Below, in pieces: positions 28,971-36,320 of a stretch of 64,000 nucleotides of DNA. Numbering within the stretch: the stretch's first letter is position 1; each line of letters begins with the position of its first letter. Position numbers and translations under genes: made by a program. The stretch is from an uncultured Nitrospira sp. GTDB lineage: Bacteria > Nitrospirota > Nitrospiria > Nitrospirales > Nitrospiraceae. The stretch is taken from the NCBI GenBank assembly GCA_902500755.1, contig CABVRV010000002.1, forward strand, positions 25,330 to 89,329, written 5' to 3'. The notes beneath the pieces were generated by a model. The model worked only from the letters and a program-made list of their open reading frames with translations. It was not told where the DNA came from and did not search any database.

Positions 28971-30079
28971 GGCCTTTGTTGCAGGAGCGTTTTCGACAAA
29001 GCTTGGAGAAGGAAATCATTCTCTTGTTGAGAGCGCACTGCTAGTCGAATCGAACGAGCATTTGCACCAGGAACGGTCGAACAGTCACGGATCAGCAATC
29101 CTTCGCCTCGCAATGTGGTGCTGACTTCACGCGCGAGCCATCCACGAGGGAGTTCGAGGAAGAAGTAGTTGGCATAGGTGCGCGTGATCACACAAGAGGG
29201 TAGCGCAGCCAGCATGGTTCCGAGCCGTTTTCGTTCCCGGTCCATAAAACGCACACTTTTTCGAGCGTAACTCACATCGTTTATGGCGGCTAGCGCCGCT
29301 GCTTGCCCCATCACATTGACGGACCACGGTGATACCTGCCGGCGAAGCGCTTCGATCACGGCAGGTTTAGCGACTGCGTACCCAACCCGAAGACCGGGTA
29401 ATGCATAGAACTTCGTTACGCTGCGCAAGATCACCACACGTGGCCATGAACCAGCTATCGGCAGAAAGGATCGTTCAGCACAGTAATCGGCAAATGCTTC
29501 ATCAATGATCAACCATAGGCCTCGTCGCTGAGCGAGGTCCGCCAATCGCTGGATCTCATCGACTGTGCAGGCTTGCCCCGTTGGGCTATTGGGATTGCAC
29601 AGCATGACCCCATCGATCGCACTGGTCTTAGGTCGTCGTGGATCCAGCACATGACAAAGGTCGACGATCGGCTGTACATACTGTTCTGTGCGCTTTGCAT
29701 AGACGGCACTGACACGACCTCCGGCGCGCTCCATCGTCGCCACGTACTCCGAAAAGGTAGGGTGTATGACGAGCAGATGCCGAATCTTGAGCGCGCGAGG
29801 CAATACATCGATCAATTCCGTTGAGCCGTTTCCAACCACAATCTCTTCCGGCTGTCTGTCCCAGCATTTGGCGAGCGTCTGACGAAGCTCCCAACAATCT
29901 GGATCGGGGTAATGCGCCAACAGATCTCGGCAATCAGCAATCGCCTGCCAGACCCGTGGAGATGGACCCAATGGGTTGATACTGGCGCTGAAGTCAATCA
30001 GATTGCGAACACTTCGACCGAGATCCCGTGAGGCCGCATAGACGTTCCCACCATGGGATGAACTTCTTAGACGAGCCAC
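28967..30079 (-). CDS. PLP-dependent L-threonine-O-3-phosphate decarboxylase / HisC-like aminotransferase (CobD/CobC type)
   Basis: A 370-residue fold-type I PLP enzyme. The lysine that holds PLP is in RSVTKFYALPGLRVG (about 225-240); 'NPNSPTGQ' and 'LIIDEAFADY' bind the cofactor and substrate. The N-terminal HGGNVYAA..LG word is typical of CobD/CobC proteins that make (R)-1-amino-2-propanol phosphate for the nucleotide loop. Position between cbiB and cbiZ in the operon supports this over histidine biosynthesis. GTG start; 13-bp overlap with the upstream cbiB stop. Confidence 0.87.
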   Translation of the reverse strand: MARLRSSSHGGNVYAASRDLGRSVRNLIDFSASINPLGPSPRVWQAIADCRDLLAHYPDPDCWELRQTLAKCWDRQPEEIVVGNGSTELIDVLPRALKIRHLLVIHPTFSEYVATMERAGGRVSAVYAKRTEQYVQPIVDLCHVLDPRRPKTSAIDGVMLCNPNSPTGQACTVDEIQRLADLAQRRGLWLIIDEAFADYCAERSFLPIAGSWPRVVILRSVTKFYALPGLRVGYAVAKPAVIEALRRQVSPWSVNVMGQAAALAAINDVSYARKSVRFMDRERKRLGTMLAALPSCVITRTYANYFFLELPRGWLAREVSTTLRGEGLLIRDCSTVPGANARSIRLAVRSQQENDFLLQALSKTLLQQRP

Positions 30080-31023
30080 ATGACTCCGATGGTCGACAAC
30101 AGACCCAGAAGAGAGACACCCATAATGATCCGAGATGCGATCTCAATGTCCTCCAAAACCGGTTGACGCCCGCCCAGCCCGATAAGGGGTCGATCGTTTG
30201 GTATTCCATGATAGAAGTTACTTCCTCCTAAGCGGACCCCCAAGGAACCGGCCATCGCAGCCTCCGGCCGCCCACTGTTGGGACTGGGGTGCCTGCTGCC
30301 GTCACGCCGCAGCACATGCCACCCCGTTCTGATCCGAGCACTCTCACCCATGATCAACGCGCCGGCAAGAATAATAAGGACGGCAGACAGACGAGCCGGA
30401 ACCCAGTTCGCAAGGTCATCCAGTCGAGCAGATGCCCACCCGAAATCGACGTGGCGCTCATCCTTATGACCAATCATCGAGTCCAACGTGTTCACCGCCT
30501 TGTAGGCAAGAGCGAGAGGGGCACCACCGAGCGTAAGATAGAACAAGGGGGCTATGATTCCGTCATTGATGCTTTCCGCAACTGTCTCGATCGTGGCACG
30601 GACAACATCCTCCTGTGACAACTGATCGGTGTCTCGGCCAACAATCATCCCAACTGCCCGTCGAGCCTCCGGGAGATGACCTCGACCTAGCGGTTTACTC
30701 ACTGCCTGAACGTGATTCCACAGGTCACGTGCGGCGAGAGTCGTCCAGGCAAGTCCGATCGAGACAAGGCTCCCGAACCACCAGACTATCCCGTCAGCCA
30801 TGACAATCACTTCACGGCTAAGAACCAACACAAGCAAAGGCAAACCCAGAGCCAGGACAATCCCCGCTGCCCGAAGGACAGAGGGATGACGGGAAAATTT
30901 TCTGATATGGTTGTCGCACCATCTAATGACGATGCCGATCCCGCGAACTGGATGAGGAAACCAGCGTGGGTCGCCTGCAACGGCATCGAGACCTGCTGCG
31001 GCTAACAGTTCCCCTCCGATCAT
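30067..31023 (-). CDS. cbiB: Adenosylcobinamide-phosphate synthase CbiB
   Basis: A 318-residue membrane protein that attaches aminopropanol (phosphate) to adenosylcobyric acid. The N-terminus 'GLDAVAGDPRWFPHPVRGIG' is the CbiB signature. Several hydrophobic helices follow, with 'AESINDGIIAPLFY' and 'NTLDSMIGHKDERH' conserved between them. The real start is the ATG at 31023, which overlaps the cobS stop as ATGA; the longer open frame upstream is out-of-frame coding of cobS. A Nitro-type basic loop (GSRHPSPNSGRPEAAMAGSLG) before the last helix is also typical. Confidence 0.92.
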   Translation of the reverse strand: MIGGELLAAAGLDAVAGDPRWFPHPVRGIGIVIRWCDNHIRKFSRHPSVLRAAGIVLALGLPLLVLVLSREVIVMADGIVWWFGSLVSIGLAWTTLAARDLWNHVQAVSKPLGRGHLPEARRAVGMIVGRDTDQLSQEDVVRATIETVAESINDGIIAPLFYLTLGGAPLALAYKAVNTLDSMIGHKDERHVDFGWASARLDDLANWVPARLSAVLIILAGALIMGESARIRTGWHVLRRDGSRHPSPNSGRPEAAMAGSLGVRLGGSNFYHGIPNDRPLIGLGGRQPVLEDIEIASRIIMGVSLLGLLSTIGVMWLV

Positions 31024-31784
31024 GACAGGACAAGTACGAGAGGAACGAGGAGAAGGAATGTGATTTCCACAATTTCGTTTGTGGCTCCTAACGTATCTCC
31101 TGTAATCCCACCGAACAATGTGCGACACGCGGTCTGGATCGCGATGAGGGCCAGGCAGCTGCCGATCACTGTCAGGATTGTTGCCGTCACACCGAGTCCG
31201 ATCGTGAGCGCCGCAGCCAGCACCAACGTCGATACCATCACATGGAAGACCGACAAATGAGCAAGGAACGGGGACGCCAACCCACCTCCCGTTCTTGCAT
31301 AGGGAACCAGCCACGCCAAGACCACCATGGCGCACCGTCCTAGTGCCGGCATACAAACCAACGCTGGAAGCCGGAGCGATTGGGGAAGCGCCAGGAGGCT
31401 CGCATAACGAAGAATCAACGACAAGAACAGACCGGTCGCTCCCATCGCCCCGATTCTTGGATCGCGCATGATCGACAGGCGATCGGCCGGTGTCCTGCCG
31501 CCTGCGAGCCCGTCAAGTGTGTCTGCCAAGCCATCCTGATGCAGTCCGCGAGTGAGCGACACCAGCAGCACGATCAGCAGGATGTTCACGACCTCCTGTG
31601 CAAAGACACGGCTCAACACCATATCCGATAACGCTAATATCGCGCCGAGCATGAGGCCAACCGTGGAATACCACGCCATCGACGCAGCCAATTCCGGCGC
31701 AGTGGGCTCATGATGAGTCCGACTCAGGGGAATGGTCGTCAGAAAATGCCACGCAAAGATGAATGGGCGGGCAACAGTTCCCAT
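31020..31784 (-). CDS. cobS: Adenosylcobinamide-GDP ribazoletransferase (cobalamin synthase) CobS
   Basis: About 254 residues, a polytopic membrane enzyme joining alpha-ribazole to adenosylcobinamide-GDP. 'FIFAWHFLTTIPL' starts the protein, and 'TRGLHQDGLADTLDGL' with the following 'MRDPRIGAMGA' is the conserved active-site region (about 65-110). The ATG at 31784 is preferred; a TTG 36 bp upstream would overlap the end of cobT. It overlaps cbiB by four bases. With cobT and cobU it forms the complete nucleotide-loop assembly module. Confidence 0.92.
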   Translation of the reverse strand: MGTVARPFIFAWHFLTTIPLSRTHHEPTAPELAASMAWYSTVGLMLGAILALSDMVLSRVFAQEVVNILLIVLLVSLTRGLHQDGLADTLDGLAGGRTPADRLSIMRDPRIGAMGATGLFLSLILRYASLLALPQSLRLPALVCMPALGRCAMVVLAWLVPYARTGGGLASPFLAHLSVFHVMVSTLVLAAALTIGLGVTATILTVIGSCLALIAIQTACRTLFGGITGDTLGATNEIVEITFLLLVPLVLVLS

Positions 31785-31788
31785 ACAG

Positions 31789-32841
31789 CTAGGCCTTGCC
31801 ACACACTCCGGCTTCTTCAAATGTTGCCATCTCGGTATAGATCTTAATCGCGGCGCAAAGCAGATCCATGCCTAAGCAGGCGCCCGTGCCTTCGCCGAGT
31901 CTTAACTCCAGATCCAACAGTGCTTTGAGTCCAAGATGATCTAAGATCGCGAGATGTCCATGCTCGCCCGACCGGTGAGAGGCAATGAGAAAGTCGCGGC
32001 ATAACGGTTGAATTCCCACCGCAAGCAGCGCCGCCGCACCGGCGATGAACCCATCCAATACGATGGGAACTCGGGCGGCCGCCGCGCCAAGAATGACACC
32101 AGCCAATCCACCGATTTCCAGACCCCCAACCTTCGTCAGTACATCCAACGGATCGGTCCGATCGGGACGATGAAGGTCCAAGGCTCTTTGAATCACCGCC
32201 ACTTTATGCGCGCGTCCAGATTCGTCGATACCGGTTCCACGCCCTGTCACTTCTTCCACCGACCGACCCGTCATCACAGCGGTGATGGCAGCGCTCGGTG
32301 TGGTATTGCCGATGCCCATCTCGCCGGTACCGATCAGCCCGATCCCCTCTTGCACCGCATCGGCTGCCAGCTCGATTCCCACCATCACGGCCCGTTCCGC
32401 CTGACTCCGTGTCATGGCCGGCTCGACCGACAGATTGCGCGTGCTTTTCATAATCTTTCGATCAAGCAGACCGGGCACGATACCAAACTCATAATCGACG
32501 CCGATATCGACCACGCGCACATCCACACCGGCATGCCGTGCCAGCGCATTCACACCTGCGCCACCTCTTAGAAAGTTGAACACCATTTGAGGGGTGACTT
32601 CACGCGGATAGGCACTGACTCCCTCAGTCGCCACACCATGGTCTGCCGCGAAGGTGAAGACCACTCCGCGCGGGATATTCGGCTTCAACTCACCGGTGAT
32701 CGCAACGTAAGACGCCGCCAGTTCCTCGAGCCGCCCAAGGCTGCCGAGCGGTTTCGTCAGCCGATCCAATCGCCCTTGTGCCCTTACACGCAGCGTGGCA
32801 TCGAGCGGCTGAATTTTTCTAGTCACGTCTTCGATCGCCAT
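31789..32841 (-). CDS. cobT: Nicotinate-nucleotide:dimethylbenzimidazole phosphoribosyltransferase CobT
   Basis: A 350-residue enzyme that makes alpha-ribazole-5'-phosphate from DMB. Motifs: GRLGRLEELA near the N-terminus, FAADHGV (about 68), 'IGTGEMGIGNTTPSAA' (about 170-185), 'RGTGIDE' and the C-terminal catalytic Glu region 'LRLGEGTGA'. The ATG at 32841 has an ideal GGAGG seven bases upstream; an ATG 18 bp further up overlaps the cobU stop. Partner of BluB, encoded three genes earlier. Confidence 0.94.
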   Translation of the reverse strand: MAIEDVTRKIQPLDATLRVRAQGRLDRLTKPLGSLGRLEELAASYVAITGELKPNIPRGVVFTFAADHGVATEGVSAYPREVTPQMVFNFLRGGAGVNALARHAGVDVRVVDIGVDYEFGIVPGLLDRKIMKSTRNLSVEPAMTRSQAERAVMVGIELAADAVQEGIGLIGTGEMGIGNTTPSAAITAVMTGRSVEEVTGRGTGIDESGRAHKVAVIQRALDLHRPDRTDPLDVLTKVGGLEIGGLAGVILGAAAARVPIVLDGFIAGAAALLAVGIQPLCRDFLIASHRSGEHGHLAILDHLGLKALLDLELRLGEGTGACLGMDLLCAAIKIYTEMATFEEAGVCGKA

Positions 32842-32855
32842 GTCCTCCCCTCCAT

Positions 32856-33416
32856 TCATTTGAAGCGAAGCGGTATCCCGCTGACAGCGAACAGGACCTC
32901 ATCCGCCTCGGCAGCAATGTGCTGATTCACCCGCCCGGCAAGGTCTCGAAAGGCTCGTGTTGTGGGTTCCGCGGGAACCAGTCCCAGTCCCAATTCATTG
33001 CTGACGATCACGACTCTTGCCGCAGTTGCCCGCATAGCTTGCATGAGTGAAGCAACTCGCGTAAGAACCATTCCTTCAGACAACCCAATTCCGACGAGAT
33101 TGCTCAGCCAGAGCGTGACGCAATCCAGGAGAATCGTCCGGTACCGCGATCCATGTTTGGCAATCCAGGCCTCCACCTCCATCGGCTCCTCAACCGTTTC
33201 CCAAACCGGCGAGCGTGCAGCGCGATGCCGGTCGATTCGGACGATCATCTCATCATCCAGCCCCTGTCCCGTCGCGACGAATGCGTGGGGGCCGCGCGGG
33301 CCAGCAAGACGGAGCGCCGCTTCACTCTTACCGGATGCAGCACCGCCCAGCACAAGAATGATTCGACCTTTGACTCGCCGAGCTGATTGACGTTTACTCG
33401 GCTTTCGTGGCGACAT
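32856..33416 (-). CDS. cobU: Adenosylcobinamide kinase / adenosylcobinamide-phosphate guanylyltransferase CobU
   Basis: About 186 residues. A P-loop (LVLGGAASGKSEAAL) is near the N-terminus, followed by 'FVATGQGLDDEM' and the 'RIDRHRAARSPVWETVEEP' region that carries the guanylylated His. DCVTLWLSNL and 'SNELGLGLVP' complete the family pattern. The ATG near 33416 follows from the fold start; a longer frame runs back into the adenosyltransferase gene. N-terminal 15 residues are basic (PRKPSKRQSARR), which is unusual but harmless. Confidence 0.92.
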   Translation of the reverse strand: MSPRKPSKRQSARRVKGRIILVLGGAASGKSEAALRLAGPRGPHAFVATGQGLDDEMIVRIDRHRAARSPVWETVEEPMEVEAWIAKHGSRYRTILLDCVTLWLSNLVGIGLSEGMVLTRVASLMQAMRATAARVVIVSNELGLGLVPAEPTTRAFRDLAGRVNQHIAAEADEVLFAVSGIPLRFK

Positions 33417-33990
33417 CACGCTCCCATAAGAATTCCGGTTCGCCCTGCGTTTTGGCGACCCAACGAGCCAATACAAACAGCGCATCACTCAGTCGATTGA
33501 TGAACTTGATGATCGTCGAATCGACCGGCTCCGTTTTTGAAAGCGCCACACACAACCGCTCGGCGCGACGGCAGACCGTCCTAGCCTGGTGCAGAAACCC
33601 GGATACTTTTCCACCTCCCGGCAAGATGAATTCTTTGAGTGGTTTCAGATCTTTCTGGCACCGATCGATTAATTTCTCGAGACGCACGACGTCCTTCGGT
33701 GCCACCTGTGGCATATTCTTGAACGTTTGTCCCGGGGCCGTCGCCAGAATGCTGCCCATATCGAACAACTTGTTCTGCACCCAGCGCAACTCAGTTTCGA
33801 GCTGAGCCGCCGCTGCATACTCGTCTGCGACATCGGCGTTCATCACCCGCACCACGCCAACCGTTGCATTCAACTCATCGATTGTGCCGTACGCCTCGAC
33901 CCGCAGGCTATCTTTCCACACCTGTTGTCCACCGGCCAATCTGGTTTTTCCTGTGTCCCCTGTTCTTGTATAGACCTTGGTGATGCGCAT
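33394..33990 (-). CDS. ATP:cob(I)alamin adenosyltransferase (PduO type)
   Basis: About 198 residues of the PduO/MMAB family, which adds the 5'-deoxyadenosyl group to cob(I)alamin. The N-terminal ATP-binding word is TRTGDTGKTRLAGG (about 7-20), and the helical core has 'RRAERLCVAL' and 'INRLSDALFVLARW'. It starts at an ATG inside the end of bluB and overlaps cobU slightly. It is not CobA type, so adenosylation of early intermediates may also depend on this enzyme. Confidence 0.92.
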   Translation of the reverse strand: MRITKVYTRTGDTGKTRLAGGQQVWKDSLRVEAYGTIDELNATVGVVRVMNADVADEYAAAAQLETELRWVQNKLFDMGSILATAPGQTFKNMPQVAPKDVVRLEKLIDRCQKDLKPLKEFILPGGGKVSGFLHQARTVCRRAERLCVALSKTEPVDSTIIKFINRLSDALFVLARWVAKTQGEPEFLWERDVATKAE

Positions 33991-34675
33991 CTTCAGTTCC
34001 TCGCTTATCATGAATCCGATTGCCCCAGGACTCGTCGTGAATTAACCGACCGACTGGAATCCGGCTCCGCCACCCAGCAGCTTCCAAATCGGGCTGCTCT
34101 TCAAACTTGGACACATAACCGAGGCAAAGATAGGCGAGGACCGTCACCGATTGAGGCACACCAATGACCCGCTTCAGCTTCTCGTGATTTAAAATACTGA
34201 CCCAACCGACGCCGATGCCCTCGGCCCTGGCGGCCAACCAGAGATTCTGAACGGCGCAACAGGTGCTGTATAAGTCCGTTGCGCGGACTGTAGAACGACC
34301 GAGCACGTTCGCCCCGCCGCGCCGCCTACTGCATGTGATGCACAAGTTGATCGGCGCTTCCTCGATGCCCTCCAGCTTCAACCGTCGGTACAAGGCCCCC
34401 TTGGCGCCTGCATACCGGGCAGCTGCTTTAGTATTGGCGTCGATGAAGAGGTCCTTCACTGCGTGTTTCGTCGCACGATTACGGATGACGACAAAATCCC
34501 ACGGCTGCATGAATCCTACCGATCCTGCATGATGCGCCGCCGTCAGCAGCTTCATCATCACGGCATCAGGAATCGGTGTCCGCAGAAAATTCCGGCGCAC
34601 ATCTCGCCGCTCAAAAATCGCCCGATAGACGGCCTCTCGCTCAACATCCGAAAATCGACCGTTGGCCTGCCTCAT
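33908..34675 (-). CDS. bluB: 5,6-Dimethylbenzimidazole synthase BluB
   Basis: A 255-residue nitroreductase-fold flavoenzyme that cannibalises FMNH2 and O2 to give DMB, the lower ligand of cobalamin. 'IFERRDVRRNF' and 'GSVGFMQPWDFVVI' (about 22-65) are BluB-type; 'APINLCITC', 'CAVQNLWLAARAEGIGVGWVSI' and 'LCLGYV' follow. The C-terminal ~35 residues are read in a second frame over the start of the adenosyltransferase gene (about 83 bp overlap). It starts as ATGA over the CWC gene. Implies an oxygen-tolerant lifestyle with true cobalamin as product. Confidence 0.9.
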   Translation of the reverse strand: MRQANGRFSDVEREAVYRAIFERRDVRRNFLRTPIPDAVMMKLLTAAHHAGSVGFMQPWDFVVIRNRATKHAVKDLFIDANTKAAARYAGAKGALYRRLKLEGIEEAPINLCITCSRRRGGANVLGRSTVRATDLYSTCCAVQNLWLAARAEGIGVGWVSILNHEKLKRVIGVPQSVTVLAYLCLGYVSKFEEQPDLEAAGWRSRIPVGRLIHDESWGNRIHDKRGTEDAHHQGLYKNRGHRKNQIGRWTTGVER

Positions 34676-34902
34676 TGGCTCGCTCCGTCGCCCTGCTTAC
34701 TGCCTATAGAATGAAGATCCGCCCCCAGCTCACCGGTTGCGATTCTTTCCAAACACAAGAAACAGAGACAATCCTTATATCGCGCCGCAATCCAATCCAT
34801 CTGTGGCTCGGTAATACCAATCTTCCCGCACCAACATTGGTATCCTCCACACTCGAAGATGTGGCCGCAGCCTTCGCAGGTCTTCTGAACCGGCCCCTTC
34901 AT
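34672..34902 (-). CDS. Small cysteine-rich CWC-type protein
   Basis: 76 residues with about eight cysteines: CEGCG, CGGYQCWCGK and DCLCFLCLERI. The CxxC and CWC words match the small 'cysteine-rich CWC' family, thought to bind zinc. It overlaps cobB and bluB by four bases on either side, so its translation is tied to the cobalamin enzymes. No known step of the pathway needs it. A metal chaperone or corrinoid-handling role is speculation. Confidence 0.75.
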   Translation of the reverse strand: MKGPVQKTCEGCGHIFECGGYQCWCGKIGITEPQMDWIAARYKDCLCFLCLERIATGELGADLHSIGSKQGDGASQ

Positions 34903-36314
34903 CGATCTGCTCCCAGCACACTCTCAGCCGATTCGGATATTCGACTAGCCGCACAACGTGCCGACTCAACCAACGACGCTGCAATTTCCAGCTGGCTAGC
35001 AAAGCGCAGATGGGTATAGAGCGCCAGCACGTTGCCCTTCATGAGTCCATCCTGTTTCTTTGAAAGTCCTTCAGCATCGCTCAGGGTACAGGCATACATC
35101 AGCGGCCCCTTTGGAACCAGCACAGAATAATGGAACTCATGGCCTCGGACCGTGACACCAACGTCACCCAGGATGCTGCGTTGTGAACATTCCACTGTTC
35201 TGTATCCCAACGTGAGGCCTGATTTCCGCATGATGGTTTCTGCCGGAAAGATTCCGACCATGTCATGCGAGCACCCGTCGAAATCGCGGATTGATTCCGC
35301 AAGATACATCAACCCGCCGCACTCTGCATAGATCACACCGGCTCGCTCGGCAAACCGCTTGACGGCTGCTCGCATGGCAACGTTCTCGGTCAGGGCTGTA
35401 CCATGCAATTCCGGATATCCACCGCCGAAATAGAGCATCTCGACATCCGGCAATGCGTCGTCATGTAAAGGCGAAAACGTGATGATTTCAGCACCGGCCG
35501 CTTCTAATCGTTCGAGGTTGTCGGGATAGTAAAAACAAAATGCTTCATCCTGTGCCATACCGACTCGAACGGTACGACCCTGCTTTTTGGTCGTCTGCGA
35601 AGACACGGCCTCCGGCAACATATCGCACAAATGAGCAAGAGCTTCGATACGATCCAGATCGACCGTCTCCAGTGCGGCCTTCGCCAACCGCTGGTAAAGT
35701 TGGTCATTACCCTGTTCCAGGGCCATGACTAGCCCGAGATGCCGATCGGGAATAGTCAAAGCAGCATCCGGACGCAAGTATCCCAGGGCAGCCACATCGG
35801 TCTCTTGTTCCACCGCCGCCTTCAGCAGTTGGTAATGGCCATCGCTCCCAACCCGATTGAACAACACCCCTACGACACGTACCGCAGGATCGAAGCGTGC
35901 ATACCCCGCCACCATGGCTGCGGCAGAACGGGCCATGGCGCTTCCATCGATGACGAGAATAACCGGTGCCTCCAGCTGCTTGGCCAATTCGGCCGTGCTG
36001 CCGATGCCATTCAGCGGTGAACTGCTATCGAACAGACCCATCATGCCTTCGATGATGGAGATGTCCGCATCAGTCGCGGCATGAGCAAAGATCGTGCGAT
36101 TACAGTCTTTCCCCAGCATCCACCCATCGAGATTGCGAGATGGTCGGCCAGTGGCCGCCTGATGATGACTTGGATCGATAAAGTCAGGCCCAATCTTGAA
36201 CGGCTGAACCTGGCGGCCCCGTTTCCGAAAAGCCGCCAGAATCGCCAGGGTCGCCGTCGTCTTCCCGACACCGCTGTGTGTCCCCGCAATCACCAATCTC
36301 GGATACTGTTTCAT
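34899..36314 (-). CDS. cobB: Cobyrinic acid a,c-diamide synthase (CobB/CbiA)
   Basis: A 471-residue glutamine amidotransferase. The P-loop VIAGTHSGVGKTTATLA is at the N-terminus; the first-half ATP domain includes 'KIGPDFIDPSHHQAATGR' and 'EGMMGLFD'. The glutaminase domain has the catalytic Cys in YAECGGLMYLAE (about 337) and a His in GHEFHYS. It amidates side chains a and c of (hydrogeno)cobyrinate. It follows the TonB receptor by 6 bp, so the receptor and this enzyme share one transcript. Confidence 0.92.
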   Translation of the reverse strand: MKQYPRLVIAGTHSGVGKTTATLAILAAFRKRGRQVQPFKIGPDFIDPSHHQAATGRPSRNLDGWMLGKDCNRTIFAHAATDADISIIEGMMGLFDSSSPLNGIGSTAELAKQLEAPVILVIDGSAMARSAAAMVAGYARFDPAVRVVGVLFNRVGSDGHYQLLKAAVEQETDVAALGYLRPDAALTIPDRHLGLVMALEQGNDQLYQRLAKAALETVDLDRIEALAHLCDMLPEAVSSQTTKKQGRTVRVGMAQDEAFCFYYPDNLERLEAAGAEIITFSPLHDDALPDVEMLYFGGGYPELHGTALTENVAMRAAVKRFAERAGVIYAECGGLMYLAESIRDFDGCSHDMVGIFPAETIMRKSGLTLGYRTVECSQRSILGDVGVTVRGHEFHYSVLVPKGPLMYACTLSDAEGLSKKQDGLMKGNVLALYTHLRFASQLEIAASLVESARCAASRISESAESVLGADR

Positions 36315-36320
36315 ACGCTA

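Noticed and set aside
31024-31356. N-terminal extension of cbiB to 31356
   Set aside because: This stretch is out-of-frame coding of cobS; the CbiB family begins at the ATG at 31023.
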